Shown here: positions 18,097 to 28,228 of the stretch, piece by piece
Layout of the letters: each line of letters opens with the position of its first letter
Position numbering within the stretch: position 1 is the first letter of the stretch
From: CAWAHD01 sp963781785
Lineage (GTDB): Bacteria; Planctomycetota; Planctomycetia; Isosphaerales; Isosphaeraceae
Assembly (NCBI GenBank): GCA_963781785.1
Contig: CAWAHD010000004.1
Coordinates: forward strand, 434,001-498,000
Reading direction: 5' to 3'
Length of the DNA stretch: 64,000 nt
Translations under genes and position numbers: made by a program
The notes under the pieces: generated by a model
The model's database searches: none
Told to the model about the DNA's origin: nothing
The model's input: only the letters and a program-made list of their open reading frames with translations

Positions 18097-19404
18097 GCGC
18101 ACGGGCACCGGATGGTCTGCCGCAATTCCACGTCCTTGCGTTCTGGTCGGCCCGAAATGTGATCAGCCCCAGCACAAACATCGCCACGAGGGCGTAGAAC
18201 TTGAGCGACGGAGCGCCCAGCATGAAGGTCCAGGAATAAACCGTGAACGTGCGACCGGCCTGGGCCAGCTCCGTCAGCATGTTTTGCGGGATCCATACGA
18301 TCAATGCGATCAAGATCAACGCCGCGAGCATCCGGCGCGATCGTGCCATTTGCTGGCCGCGCACGATCACCACGGTCGGGACCAGGAGCAAGGGAAGCGA
18401 GAAATCCCAGGTCACCGGTGAGACCAGGAGCATTCCCGTGACCGTGAGAGCAAACGCCGTCTCCTCCTGGGCCCGGGTCCGGGCCCGCCAGGCAACGGCG
18501 GCCACGATGGCTGTGACCGCGAGGTCCGAGAAAACCGTGCCCCAGCGGGCCAGAGCGGGGCAGAACCACAACGGGACGACCGGCCCGGTCTCGGATACCG
18601 GGCTGAACAGCTTGTGCCACAACCCAGCCAGCGAGAGGTTGTAGCTAAAACTGCGGAACCTGGCCTGATCGGGTAAAACAATGCGGACATAATCGGCGTA
18701 AGCATCCGGACCCAGGACCAGGGCTGTCGTGATGGTCAGCATGAGCAGGGAAAGGGCTGCTGCGATCAGTACCCGGAACCGCCCACGGGCCAGGTAGTAC
18801 ACGGCCAGGTAGGCGGGAAACAGCTTGAGCGAGGTCGCCAGGGCAAGGATGATCCCGGCCAGGTGCAATCGCCCCGACCGCTCCAACATCCAGAGTGCGG
18901 TGACGAAGAGGACCAGAACCAGCGTGAGTTGTCCCTGGTACACGTTTCCGTACACGGGATGACACAGCGCGAGCAAAGCCAGGGTCGGTGCCAGCATTGT
19001 CGTCGGGAGAGCCAGTTCCCTGGCGACAAGCCACAAGGCGGAGGCCAGCGCTGCCAGAGAAACGACATTCCAGGCAAGAACGGCATCGGGATAGTCAAGC
19101 CCGGCCAACGGCAGCGCCAGGAGGACCGAAGTGGGCGGATGAGCGTTGAATTCGATGCTGGGAATCGGATTGGATGACAGACCCAGGTGCCGCGAGACGC
19201 TGATTGCGTGCGAGGTATAAACCGGCAGTCGGGTCATCCAATTCCGCGCCTGCCCCAATCTTGATAGAAATCGTTGAGGCGACCCGTTGCTGGTCGAAGC
19301 GCCGCGACCCATATCGGACCAAAATAGGCCCAGCTCCAGAGTCCGAGGATTGACCACAGCACCGAGAGGCGGACCTGTGATGTGAAGCTGGGCCACCTTT
19401 GCAC
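18080..19404 (-). CDS. GT87/DUF2029-like polytopic glycosyltransferase (frame broken once)
   Basis: A polytopic membrane protein with about ten hydrophobic segments, of the DUF2029/GT87 type (polyprenyl-phosphate-dependent mannosyltransferases). Blocks such as SIEFNAHPPTSVLLALPLAG, VYGNVYQGQLTLVL and LATSLKLFPAYLAVYYLARG are typical. The frame that carries them has a non-membrane N-terminus, but shifting near the C-run at 19253-19256 gives LSVLWSILGLWSWAYFGPIW and LNDFYQDWG, the usual first membrane helix and acidic motif. That frame starts at GTG 19404 behind GAGGT, which I take as the real start. So one base is missing near 19254. The 3' end overlaps the holB tail by 17 nt (convergent). Confidence 0.75.
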
Positions 19405-19764
19405 CGCACAATCACCTCATGCGAGCGCATCGTTCATGGCGCGGGACAATCGCGCGGTGCTCTGGGGTTGGTCATGGCGCACAACACCGCGATGCACCGC
19501 CCTATCAAGTGCACTCCGATCCCATCGGCTCTCTCGAGTTTAGGTCGTGGAATCGCCGCCGTCCGGGGCCGGGTTCAGTCGTGCGTCTGTTTGGGCAATA
19601 CTTTTCGGAAGCGTCCCGGCGATCGGAGTAGATCGGCGCACAAGTTTCCGGTTGCCGGGGGAGTATTCGCTATAGTAATAGTAGCGGCAACCCGTTGTCG
19701 CAGTGGCGCCCTACCTTGCAGACGGATCGAATCTGACCTATTGTTTTTGCTCAAGGAGACCGCG
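19405..19764. other. divergent intergenic region
   Basis: This lies between the GT87-like gene and the decarboxylase gene. No coding signal is seen. A TATAGT at 19671-19676 could be a -10 box for the decarboxylase, but no well-spaced -35 is visible. Confidence 0.4.
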
Positions 19765-21492
19765 ATGTCCCGAAGAAAAACGCCGGCCGTCCGGCCCGAA
19801 CGATCGGTGCCGGCCGCGAGCAATGGACCGGCCTTGGCGGCTCCCGGGCCCAACGGCGAAGTGACAATCGGAAGCTACCTGATCGAGCGGCTGGCGGCGC
19901 TGGGGGTGAAGCACGTCTTCGGCATTCCGGGGGATTACATCCTCAGCCTGTACAAGCTGATCGAGGAGAGCCCGATCACCCTGGTGGGGGTGACCCGGGA
20001 AGACAATGCCGGGTTCGCGGCCGATGCCTATGCTCGGATCAACGGCCTGGGATGCATCTGCGTCACGTACTGCGTGGGGGGGCTCAGCACGTGCAACAGC
20101 ATTGCCGGGGCATACGCCGAGAAGTCGCCGGTGATCGTGCTGGCCGGCTCTCCGGGCGTATCGGAGCGGGCGCACAATCCGCTCTTGCACCACAAGGTCA
20201 AGGGCTTCGAGACTCAGCTTGAAGTCTTCCAGCAGATCACGGCCGCCTGGACGGTTCTGGACAGGCCGGATACGGCCTTCAGCGAGATCGACCGGGTTCT
20301 GGACGCGGCTGTGCGGTACAAGCGGCCGGTCTATATCGAGCTGCCGCGTGATCAGGTGTCCGCCCGGCAGGTCGCGCCGCACCGCCGGCCGGAGGGGCTG
20401 CGCGAGAGCGACCCCAATGCGCTGCGCGAAGCCATCGAAGAGGCGGTTGCCCTGCTCACCGCGGCACGGCGGCCGGTGATCCTGGCCGACGTGGAGATCC
20501 ATCGGTTCGGCCTCCAGCCCCTGCTCCTGGAGCTGGCCGAATCAACCGGCATCCCGATCGCCACGACGATCCTGGGCAAAAGCGTGATTTCCGAGGCCCA
20601 CCCGCTGTTCGCCGGAGTTTACGAGGGGGCGATGGGCAGGGCCGAGGTCACGGAGCTCGTGGAATCAGCCGACTGCGTGCTGATGTTGGGGTGCTTCCTC
20701 ACCGACATCAACATGGGGATCTGGACTGCCAAGCTCGATCCCTCACGGTGCATCGATGCGACCAGCGAGGACCTGCGGATCAAGCACCATCATTATAACG
20801 ACGTCCGGCTGGACGATTTCATCCGCGGCCTTCTCGACCGCGGGCTCGTGGTGGCGCGGACGCCCATCCCCGCGCGATCGCCGGCTTTCGCTGCGACCCT
20901 CACGGCCGCCCCCGGAGATAAGATGACCTCGGCCGTGCTCTTCGGACGCCTTAATCAAATGCTGGCCGAGTGCACCAACATGACGGTGATCGCCGATATC
21001 GGCGATTCGCTCTTCGGTGCAGCCGATCTGGAGATGCACCGGCACACCGAGTTCTTGAGCCCAGCGTACTATACGTCGATGGGCTTCGGTGTTCCGGCCG
21101 CGGTCGGGGCCAGCATGGCCAATCCCGACGCCCGCATCCTGGTGATCGTGGGAGACGGGGCGTTCCAGATGACCGGTATGGAGTGTTCGACGCTCGCCCG
21201 GCTCGGGCTGAACCCGATCATCGTGGTCCTGAACAACGCGGGGTACACGACCGAGCGGTTCTTGCTGGACGGGACCTTCAACGACATCCAGGCCTGGGCC
21301 TACCACAAGGTGCCCGAGGTCGTGGGAGCCGGCCTGGGCCTGGAAATCCGCACCGTGGGTGAGCTCGAAGCCGGGCTCAAGAAGGCCCTGGCCAACGTCG
21401 ACGGCTTCAGCCTGCTCAACGTGCACCTGGATCCGCTGGACCGCAGCCCGGCACTCGACCGCCTGACCCAGCGGCTGTCTCGTTTGGTATGA
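19765..21492 (+). CDS. ThDP-dependent 2-oxo acid decarboxylase (pyruvate/indolepyruvate type)
   Basis: A 575-residue thiamin-diphosphate enzyme. ATG 19765 has AAGGAG 6-11 nt upstream, which settles the start; the longer upstream frame is not used. The catalytic glutamate is in REDNAGFAADAYAR (about residue 79), the His-His pair of pyruvate decarboxylases is in LLHHKVKGFETQ (about residue 142) and the ThDP motif is VGDGAFQMTG ... VVLNNAGY (about residues 462-493). The HH pair sets it apart from acetolactate synthases and favours non-oxidative decarboxylation of pyruvate, indolepyruvate or a related acid to an aldehyde. The first 35 residues are a polar extension. It is a single-gene unit, convergent with the FG-GAP gene. 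Confidence 0.9.
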   Translation: MSRRKTPAVRPERSVPAASNGPALAAPGPNGEVTIGSYLIERLAALGVKHVFGIPGDYILSLYKLIEESPITLVGVTREDNAGFAADAYARINGLGCICVTYCVGGLSTCNSIAGAYAEKSPVIVLAGSPGVSERAHNPLLHHKVKGFETQLEVFQQITAAWTVLDRPDTAFSEIDRVLDAAVRYKRPVYIELPRDQVSARQVAPHRRPEGLRESDPNALREAIEEAVALLTAARRPVILADVEIHRFGLQPLLLELAESTGIPIATTILGKSVISEAHPLFAGVYEGAMGRAEVTELVESADCVLMLGCFLTDINMGIWTAKLDPSRCIDATSEDLRIKHHHYNDVRLDDFIRGLLDRGLVVARTPIPARSPAFAATLTAAPGDKMTSAVLFGRLNQMLAECTNMTVIADIGDSLFGAADLEMHRHTEFLSPAYYTSMGFGVPAAVGASMANPDARILVIVGDGAFQMTGMECSTLARLGLNPIIVVLNNAGYTTERFLLDGTFNDIQAWAYHKVPEVVGAGLGLEIRTVGELEAGLKKALANVDGFSLLNVHLDPLDRSPALDRLTQRLSRLV

Positions 21493-21498
21493 CCAAAC

Positions 21499-21593
21499 GA
21501 TGAAGGATGAAGGATGAAGGATGAATCAAGACGGCACAGTCCGGTTCATCCTTCATCCTTCATCCTTCATCCTTCATCCTTCATCCTTCATCC
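21499..21593. repeat. opposed heptamer arrays (GGATGAA)n / (TTCATCC)7
   Basis: About three and a half copies of GATGAAG (21499-21525), then about 20 bp of unique DNA, then seven perfect TTCATCC units (21545-21593), which are the reverse complement. The pair lies exactly between the stops of two convergent genes (21492 and 21599). The arrays can fold into a long hairpin and could act as a shared transcription stop. On each strand they also contain TGA in all three frames. Confidence 0.9.
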
Positions 21594-21598
21594 TTGAG

Positions 21599-24319
21599 TT
21601 AATGCGCCAGGTTATCGTCGAATCTCTGGGTCTTGACCTGGGTTGGAATCACTCCCGTGAGGACTCCTCCCGACTTGGGCGGCTTGTGGGTCCATGTGTA
21701 GACCTTCTGAGCGTGGAACCGGCTGCGATTGAACACGCGGCTGGGGAGGGTGTACACGCCGGTAGCCCTGGTGTGAGTCTGGCCGCGGTTCAAGCTGCCG
21801 AGCGTCTTCCCGGGATGGTTGTACGAGTAAATCCGCTGCCGGAATCCTTGCGGCGGCAAGAACTGGGCCAGCGCGACCGTCAGCGGGATCGGCGTGTAAT
21901 TGAGCGCCGACAGCGCGGTGATCGACGGCGTGTACTGATTGGGACCATAAACCGACGTGAAGGTGGTCTCGGTCGAAGGCCCGCGGGCCAGGCTGGCGAC
22001 GGGCGTGACAACCGGAGTCACGCTACCGCCGCTGACGGTCACGGTGGCTGTGCCCGTCCAGGTGTAGTTGGGCAAGGGCGAGCTGGCGAGCGTCTTGCCG
22101 GTCACGGTGATCACGTGCACGCCGTTGGTCAGTCCCAGCGCCGCGCGGGGGTTGATCGTGATGATGGCGGTGGGATTGTCAGGGGTGACATAGTCGCCGG
22201 TATTCGGATCCTGCTGGATGGTGGCATTCTGGAAGAGAATGCCGTCGACGGTCACGGTCGTGGGGTCGATGTCGGTGACCGGCATGAAGAGGGGCGGGCC
22301 GGTCGAGCCGAAGACGTAGATCGGCAGATTGGCCGGCGTTTTCGCGTTGATATTGAACGGCCCGCGTGCCTGACCGATCCCGATCGGGACGGTCACTGTA
22401 TTGACCGAGGGGATGGGGACGGTGATCAGGCCGCCCTCGACGACCAGGGCACCGCCGGCCAGGTTGCGGGTGACGTTTTGGGTGACGTCGTAGCCCGGAG
22501 CGCCGATCACGAAGTCGGCAAAGGAATCGCCGTCGGCGGTGACCGCGGTATCCTGGAACCGGCTGGACACCGAGGCTCCGAAGAAGTTGGGCGAGGTGGA
22601 AGGCGACTGGGGGGTGGTGAGCACGAACTGGACGGCGTCGATCGGGGCGGCACCGGCATTCGACAGAGATTGAACTCCGGTGAAGCCCGCGCGGCCGGGG
22701 ATCAGGTAGGCGGTGCCGGCGTCGGAGTTGTAGCCGGGCGCGCCGATCAAGATCAAGTTGGGTTGCCCGGCGTTGATGAATCCGACGAGAGACAATGCGT
22801 AGCCGGCCATGTCGCCGGCGTTGGCCCCGGTGAACGAGAGCGACTGGATGGCGCTCGGGATGTTGGAGAGGGGGATATTGCCGTTGACGAACCCGCTGGA
22901 AGTGGACGCGGCCCCGTAGAACATCGTCACCGCACCCTGATCCGTCACCGTGCTGCTGCTGCTGTAGTCAGGGGTGCCGACCATGAAATCGCCGAATCCG
23001 TCGCCGTTGAAATCGCCGGCTCCGCTGACCGCGTAGCCGGTCTCGCTGTTGCCTGCGGGGCCGGTGATCGTGGCCCCCGGAACGCTGCTCGTGCCGGTCT
23101 GCCCGACATTGGCCAGGTTGATGTAGCGGACGCCGTTGGTCGTGGTGGCCAGACTGGTGAGATTCGAGCCGCCGTAGATCAGGTACGCTGCTCCGGCGCT
23201 TGAGGCGGCCGTGGGAGCACCGATCAAGAGGTCGTCGATATTGTTGCCGCCGGAGGTGACGCCGTTGACGTCTCCGGCATCGGCCACGGAGAAGCCGGCC
23301 TTGTCGCCGGAAGCAGCGCCCGAGATGACCAGGCTGGTGGTTCCGCTCTGCCCGAGGCTCGACACATTGATGGTCTGCGATGAGCCCGACAAGAGTGCCG
23401 TCGACATGATGTAAACGACGCCGGTGTTGGCCGGAACCGGGGTGGTCGTCGTCGACGGAGCCACCGTGGCGTTGGGTGCGCCGAGGATGATGTCGCTTGA
23501 TCCGTCGCCGAAGATGTTGAATCCGGCCGCGACCGAGCGGCCGAGCTGGCCCCCGGCGCTCGCGGTATTCACGAACGTGACGACGTTCAGGCCGCTGGGG
23601 GGTGTTCCGTCGAGATTGATCGTCTGGCCGATGAAGTTATTGAAACTGCCCCAGATGAGATAGGCACGTCCGGTGCCGGAGTTGAGCTGATTGCCGTCCA
23701 AGGAGCCCGGGGCACCGATCAAGATGGCGCGTTGACCGCCCGAGAGCGTGATCCCGGTGACCGAGGCGCCGAGCATCGACTGAAGGTTAACGAGGCTGAC
23801 GAACTTGATGCCGGGGAACGGGAAGTCGAGCTGATCGCCGGTGATCGGGTTGGTCTGGATGGCGGGGTTGGTGTTGGTGATCTGGCCCAGGTCGCCGACC
23901 CGGTCGTTGGGCGTGTAGTTGAATACGCCCGACCCGTTCTTGCCGATCCAATCGGTGACGGTCGACACGCCGACCGTCTGGCTGCCGAAGATCAGGTATA
24001 CGGCGGCGCCGACGCCAGATCCGATCGTTGAGGGGTTGCTCGTGACGGTGGGGGCACCGAACACGAAATCGTCGTAGCCGGTGCCGTTGACGCTCCCCAC
24101 GTCGGCGACGCTGTAACCGGTTCCCTGCGATGCCGTCGCCCCGGGAAAATCCATCCCGTAAGGGACCGTCGCGATGTTGGGTGACAAGGTCGGCAGGGTG
24201 CCGCCCAAGTCGATGGCCAGCAGGACTTTGTCTTCGAGTATGTCTGCACTGGGCCGGAAACTCACGTTGCCGCGCTTCAGCCCAGGCGTCTTCCGGGGCC
24301 GGCTATCGACGAAACGCAT
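21599..24319 (-). CDS. FG-GAP repeat (integrin-alpha-like) surface protein
   Basis: A 906-residue secreted or surface protein. ATG 24319 is set by GAGGAGGGAG 8 nt upstream; in-frame codons further upstream are ignored. The N-terminus has no classical signal peptide but has the basic run and RPSADILEDKVLLAIDL. An 'LED(R/K)xLLA' motif of this kind is common at the start of large planctomycete exported proteins. At least six FG-GAP blades follow, of the form GYSVADVGSVNGTGYDDFVF-GAP, building a beta-propeller. Beyond about residue 680 are Ig-like or beta-sandwich stretches, and then a basic, Tyr-rich C-terminus (HPGKTLGSLNRGQTHTRA). A role in adhesion or the envelope is inferred. The gene is intact, unlike many neighbours. 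Confidence 0.85.
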   Translation of the reverse strand: MRFVDSRPRKTPGLKRGNVSFRPSADILEDKVLLAIDLGGTLPTLSPNIATVPYGMDFPGATASQGTGYSVADVGSVNGTGYDDFVFGAPTVTSNPSTIGSGVGAAVYLIFGSQTVGVSTVTDWIGKNGSGVFNYTPNDRVGDLGQITNTNPAIQTNPITGDQLDFPFPGIKFVSLVNLQSMLGASVTGITLSGGQRAILIGAPGSLDGNQLNSGTGRAYLIWGSFNNFIGQTINLDGTPPSGLNVVTFVNTASAGGQLGRSVAAGFNIFGDGSSDIILGAPNATVAPSTTTTPVPANTGVVYIMSTALLSGSSQTINVSSLGQSGTTSLVISGAASGDKAGFSVADAGDVNGVTSGGNNIDDLLIGAPTAASSAGAAYLIYGGSNLTSLATTTNGVRYINLANVGQTGTSSVPGATITGPAGNSETGYAVSGAGDFNGDGFGDFMVGTPDYSSSSTVTDQGAVTMFYGAASTSSGFVNGNIPLSNIPSAIQSLSFTGANAGDMAGYALSLVGFINAGQPNLILIGAPGYNSDAGTAYLIPGRAGFTGVQSLSNAGAAPIDAVQFVLTTPQSPSTSPNFFGASVSSRFQDTAVTADGDSFADFVIGAPGYDVTQNVTRNLAGGALVVEGGLITVPIPSVNTVTVPIGIGQARGPFNINAKTPANLPIYVFGSTGPPLFMPVTDIDPTTVTVDGILFQNATIQQDPNTGDYVTPDNPTAIITINPRAALGLTNGVHVITVTGKTLASSPLPNYTWTGTATVTVSGGSVTPVVTPVASLARGPSTETTFTSVYGPNQYTPSITALSALNYTPIPLTVALAQFLPPQGFRQRIYSYNHPGKTLGSLNRGQTHTRATGVYTLPSRVFNRSRFHAQKVYTWTHKPPKSGGVLTGVIPTQVKTQRFDDNLAH

Positions 24320-24791
24320 CGGAGACTCCCTCCTCACAGGCTCAAGGCCGCCGTGGCGCGATGGAATCCTGCCGCCAACCAACCCGCACTCGGGCAGTTT
24401 TCCGTCGGTCACGGCCGGTCGAGGCGAGGCCGGATCGGCCGGCTTTACCATCGAATCGGCTCGGTGAAACGAGCGCCGCCCTGGGGTATCCACTCACCAC
24501 TGGAGTTTCGGTCAGCGAAGGCACTCGACTCCACCCAAACCAGAACTTGTAGATCCCGCATGACTCGCATCTCCCGTTCCTCAGGCTCAACTCCTTCAAC
24601 CTTCACACCCGATATATTTCGCTGAGGCGGATCCTCCCGTCTGCGGCGCCGCGGGTACCGCGTGGGCCGACGGCGATTCCGGAAGCCGATCCTCAGGCCG
24701 TCAAGCGAAGGCGGCGAAGTCAAAACAGCCGGGCGACGGCCGCCGTCGGGCGGGCGCTGTTCGGAGAGACCATACTGTCGAGGCGAAACTC
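24320..24791. other. divergent intergenic region
   Basis: This separates the FG-GAP gene from the efflux operon. No protein-like frame is seen, and I could not identify a convincing promoter. The ribosome-binding site of the FG-GAP gene is at its left end. Confidence 0.4.
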
Positions 24792-27700
24792 ATGAGAGAT
24801 TCGAGGAATCGGAGATCCCGCGACGCCGCTCGTCAGCTTGGATTGGCGGCGATACTCGCCTCCCTGGCGGTCGGGGCGCCCTTCGGCTGCACGCGCGAGT
24901 TCTATCGCGAATGGGCCAACCAGGACGTCTCGGAGGCGGTCTTCGAGAAGAGCCGGGATCCGCGCTGGCGGATCGATCTCTTCTCGGTCGAGCCGCCGAT
25001 GCTGTCGCGGTTTGCCGATCCCTACGATCAGGACGTACCGCCGGCTCCGCCGGACGACCCGGCCACCGAAGCGCTCTCGCCGGTCCCGCAGTGGCCGGAC
25101 AACCGGATGTTGGTTCCCGTGGAAGGGACCGGCTACCTCGACTTGCTCGAATACTGGAGGCGAGACGCCATGGCGCAGGCCAGGCGCGGCCTTTTCGCGA
25201 TTGGCGGCAGTAGCGCGGCGGGCTATCCGCTCCAGGCGAACGAGCCCGAGTTCTGGGAGAGCCCCAACGCTCTCCGCTACGTCTCGGGCTACGCGGGGCA
25301 GTCCGGGGGGCCTGGGCAGCCCCCGACGTCGCCCGCCGGTCCGCCAGGGACGCCGTCTCCGTTCTCGGTTCCCCCACCGGTGCCGCCCCTCGGCGGTGGC
25401 ACCGGCAGAGGAGCCCCGGGCGGCGGGTTTCCCAGGGGCATGGGGGGCAGGGCGCCCGGCGGTGGCGGCGCGTTTCCCGGGCCGGGCCTGGCGCCGGCCG
25501 GCACGACGCCCACGGTCCCGGGAGGAAACCCGGCGGGCAACACCCCTTCGGTCCCGGGAGGAAACCCGGCGGGCAACACCCCGACGCTCCCCCAAACCCG
25601 CAATCAACGGCGGGCGCCGCAGCCTGGTGACAGCTCCTCGGTGCAAGTCGTTCGGCTCCAGAGCTCCGACGAGACCACGACCGCTCGACGGAATCCACCG
25701 CGGCGGTCCGAGCGAAATCAGAGTGCGGCCGCGAATTCCGGGACGAAGGACCGCCGCTCGACGCCCATTCCAGTATCGGGAGCGACCAGGAACGCCCCGC
25801 AGTCAAAGATCCCGCCGCCGCGATCCGGGGCCAGTTTCAGTACGGTGCGCGCGGGTCAGTCCAGACAGGGAACGGACCGCTCGCTCGAGCGGGCCTCCTA
25901 TCGGCAGGGTGAGGCACCGCCCCGGCCGGCCACAACGGCGGGATCAGGCATGCGGACCGAGATTCTTGAGATGGCAACGCCCGGGCTAGGCCAGCCGGCT
26001 CCAGCCCCCCTGCTCCGGGGCAACCAGCCGGAAGCGCCGGCCAACCTCAGCCGGCACCGGGTGCCATCGGGCCAGAGCCGCCGGGTCAGCCCGGGCCGGT
26101 GCAGCCGACTCAGACCGGCCCGCTTCAGCCGGGTCAGCCCCCGGTCCAGCCGGGTCCCCCGGCTTCGCCGAGCACGATCCTCGACCGCAACATCGCCAAC
26201 GAACAGCCGATGGTCAGTCCAGACCAAGTCCGGCGGGCCGGCGAGATGACCCAGACCGAGGCCGCCGAGCTTGCCAACGTGTTGGTGCCGCAGGTGGTCC
26301 TTCAGACCGACCAGCGGGGCTACGGCTACCCCAAGGGCAGTCGCGTCTACAAGATCAACATGCAGCAAGCCATGATGATGGCGCTCATGAACGCGCGGTT
26401 TTACCAGTATAACCTCGAGCAGGTGTACTTGATGGCCCTGCCCGTTACGCTGCAGAGGTTTGCGTTCGAGCCGCAGTTTTACGCCGGCCTCGGGCAAGTC
26501 ACGGGAGTCCCGCAGAACGGCAGCGGCGGCGGCGGAAGCTTTCCGCCCACGCCGGGTGTGAGCGCGGGGTCGGGCGTGTCGTTCAACTACGCGACCCGGT
26601 ATGGGCCCAGTGGGCAGCTCTCCACCTTGAACCTGGGAACGGTCGCCGGGTTCGGCAAGCTCTTCAGTTCCGGCGGCCAGCTCTTGATGGGATTTGCCAA
26701 CGAGGTCGCATTCAACTTCCTGAGCAAGAACCCGGCTCAGCCGACCGTGATCTCGGCCTTGCCGATCAGCTTTGTGCAGCCGCTGTTGCGCGGCGGCGGC
26801 CGGGCCGTCATCCTCGAGCCCCTGACCCAGGCCGAGCGCAACCTGCTGTACGCGGTCCGCTCCTTCGCCCTGTTCCGCCAGCAGTTTTTCGTCGTGACCT
26901 TGACCGGCGGCACGATCCAGAACTTCGGCCAAGGTTTCAACCTGGCCGGCTTCTCCACGGCGGGCAACAGCGACCCGACCATCGGCTTCATTCCGGTGGT
27001 GTTCAACCTGGTGGAAATCGAGGTCGACCGACAGGAACCTGGTTTTTCTGGAGAGTCTTGCTAAACTATATCAAGAGTTGATTCAGGGCGAGGCGTCGGG
27101 CTTGTCGCGGCTTCAGGTCGACCAGGTGATGCAGCGCGTGATCGCCGGGCGGCAGTCGCTGTTGGACCGACAAGATCACCTACCGCATGCAGCTCGATGA
27201 ATTCAAGATGCAGATGAGCATTGCCGCCCGATACTCCGCTTGATCGTGGACATGAGCCTCGCCCAGCCCTTTTACGATGTCTTCAACGCGGTCGACAACT
27301 GGCAGCGCCGGGCCAACCGGACGCTCGAAGAGCTTCCCGGGATCATCGCCCAGATCCCCGAGCTCGAAGACATCGACGTCGAGGGGCGGTCGGTGCTGGC
27401 GCCCTACCGCAACTATCGCAGCACGCTCAAGGAGTTCATCCCGGAGAATGAAGAAGGCCTGGAAGACGTGCTCGCAAGCCGCGGTGCGGATCGCGCTGGA
27501 ATACCGCATGGACCTGATGAATAACCGGGCCGCCGCTCTACGACGCCTGGCGGCAGATCCGCGTCACGGCCAATGCCTTGAAAGGAATCTTGAACCTCGC
27601 CCTCACCAACAACGTTTACGCCCCCGTAGCCAGCCCCAACCCGTTTGCCTTCCTCAGCCAGGCCAAGCAGTTTGGTCTCACCCTGAACGCCGAGCTTCCC

Positions 27701-28228
27701 CTTGTCCGGGTCAGCGAGCGGAACAACTTCCGCAGCCAGCTCATCAACTATCAGCGGCTGCGGCGATCGCTGCAAACCGCGGAAGACAACCTGAAGATCC
27801 AGTTGCGAAATGACTTGCGTCAAGTGCACACCCAGTACATCAATTACGAGATTGCCAAGCGGAATTTCGAGCTCAACGTGCGGCTCAAGGACCAGGCGTT
27901 CGAGCAGATCGATCGCCCCGCCTGCCGGAGGCGCGCAGGCACTGGCCCAGTCGGCCAACGCCGCAGCCCAGACGACGAACCTGCTGAATTTCCAGGGCAA
28001 ACCTTGATCGGGGCCATGCTCGCCTTGACCAATGGATGGCAGATGTACCAGACGAATCGACTGATCGTTTACCGCGACATCGGCATCTTGCCTTACGACG
28101 AATGGGAGGCCTTCAGTGAACTTTTCCCTGCACAGTACCACGGGCCCATCATCGGCCATGCTCCCGCCGGCGGCGCAGGATTTACCCCGCCTCCAGAGGC
28201 CCGTACGGCGACGCCTGAGTCCCGGTAA
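24792..28228 (+). CDS. TolC-family outer-membrane efflux lipoprotein (many frame breaks)
   Basis: The N-terminus has a signal peptide ending in the lipobox APFGC (about residue 33), then CTREFYREWANQDV, typical of planctomycete TolC proteins. After about residue 170 comes a long Pro/Gly/Gln-rich linker (to about 26160). The efflux domain follows: INMQQAMMMALMNARFYQYN, RAVILEPLTQAERNLLYAVR, the LPPDTPL signature near 27221-27241, LYDAWRQIRVTANALKG and finally YRDIGILPYDEWE. The blocks are in family order with no decay, but the frame changes near 26008 (C-run, one base missing), then by one extra base at about 27032, 27168, 27220, 27242, 27474, 27535 and 27911, and again near 28000. It should form the outer-membrane channel of the downstream ABC pump. 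Confidence 0.8.

Noticed and set aside
21521..23203. Long open frame of 560 codons on the plus strand
   Set aside because: Antisense to the FG-GAP gene; the GDG/DR-rich text is the complement of the repeats, and the start lies in the heptamer array.
24790..25806. Open frames on the minus strand, Arg/Pro-rich
   Set aside because: Antisense to the Pro/Gly-rich linker of TolC; the high GC removes stop codons on both strands.
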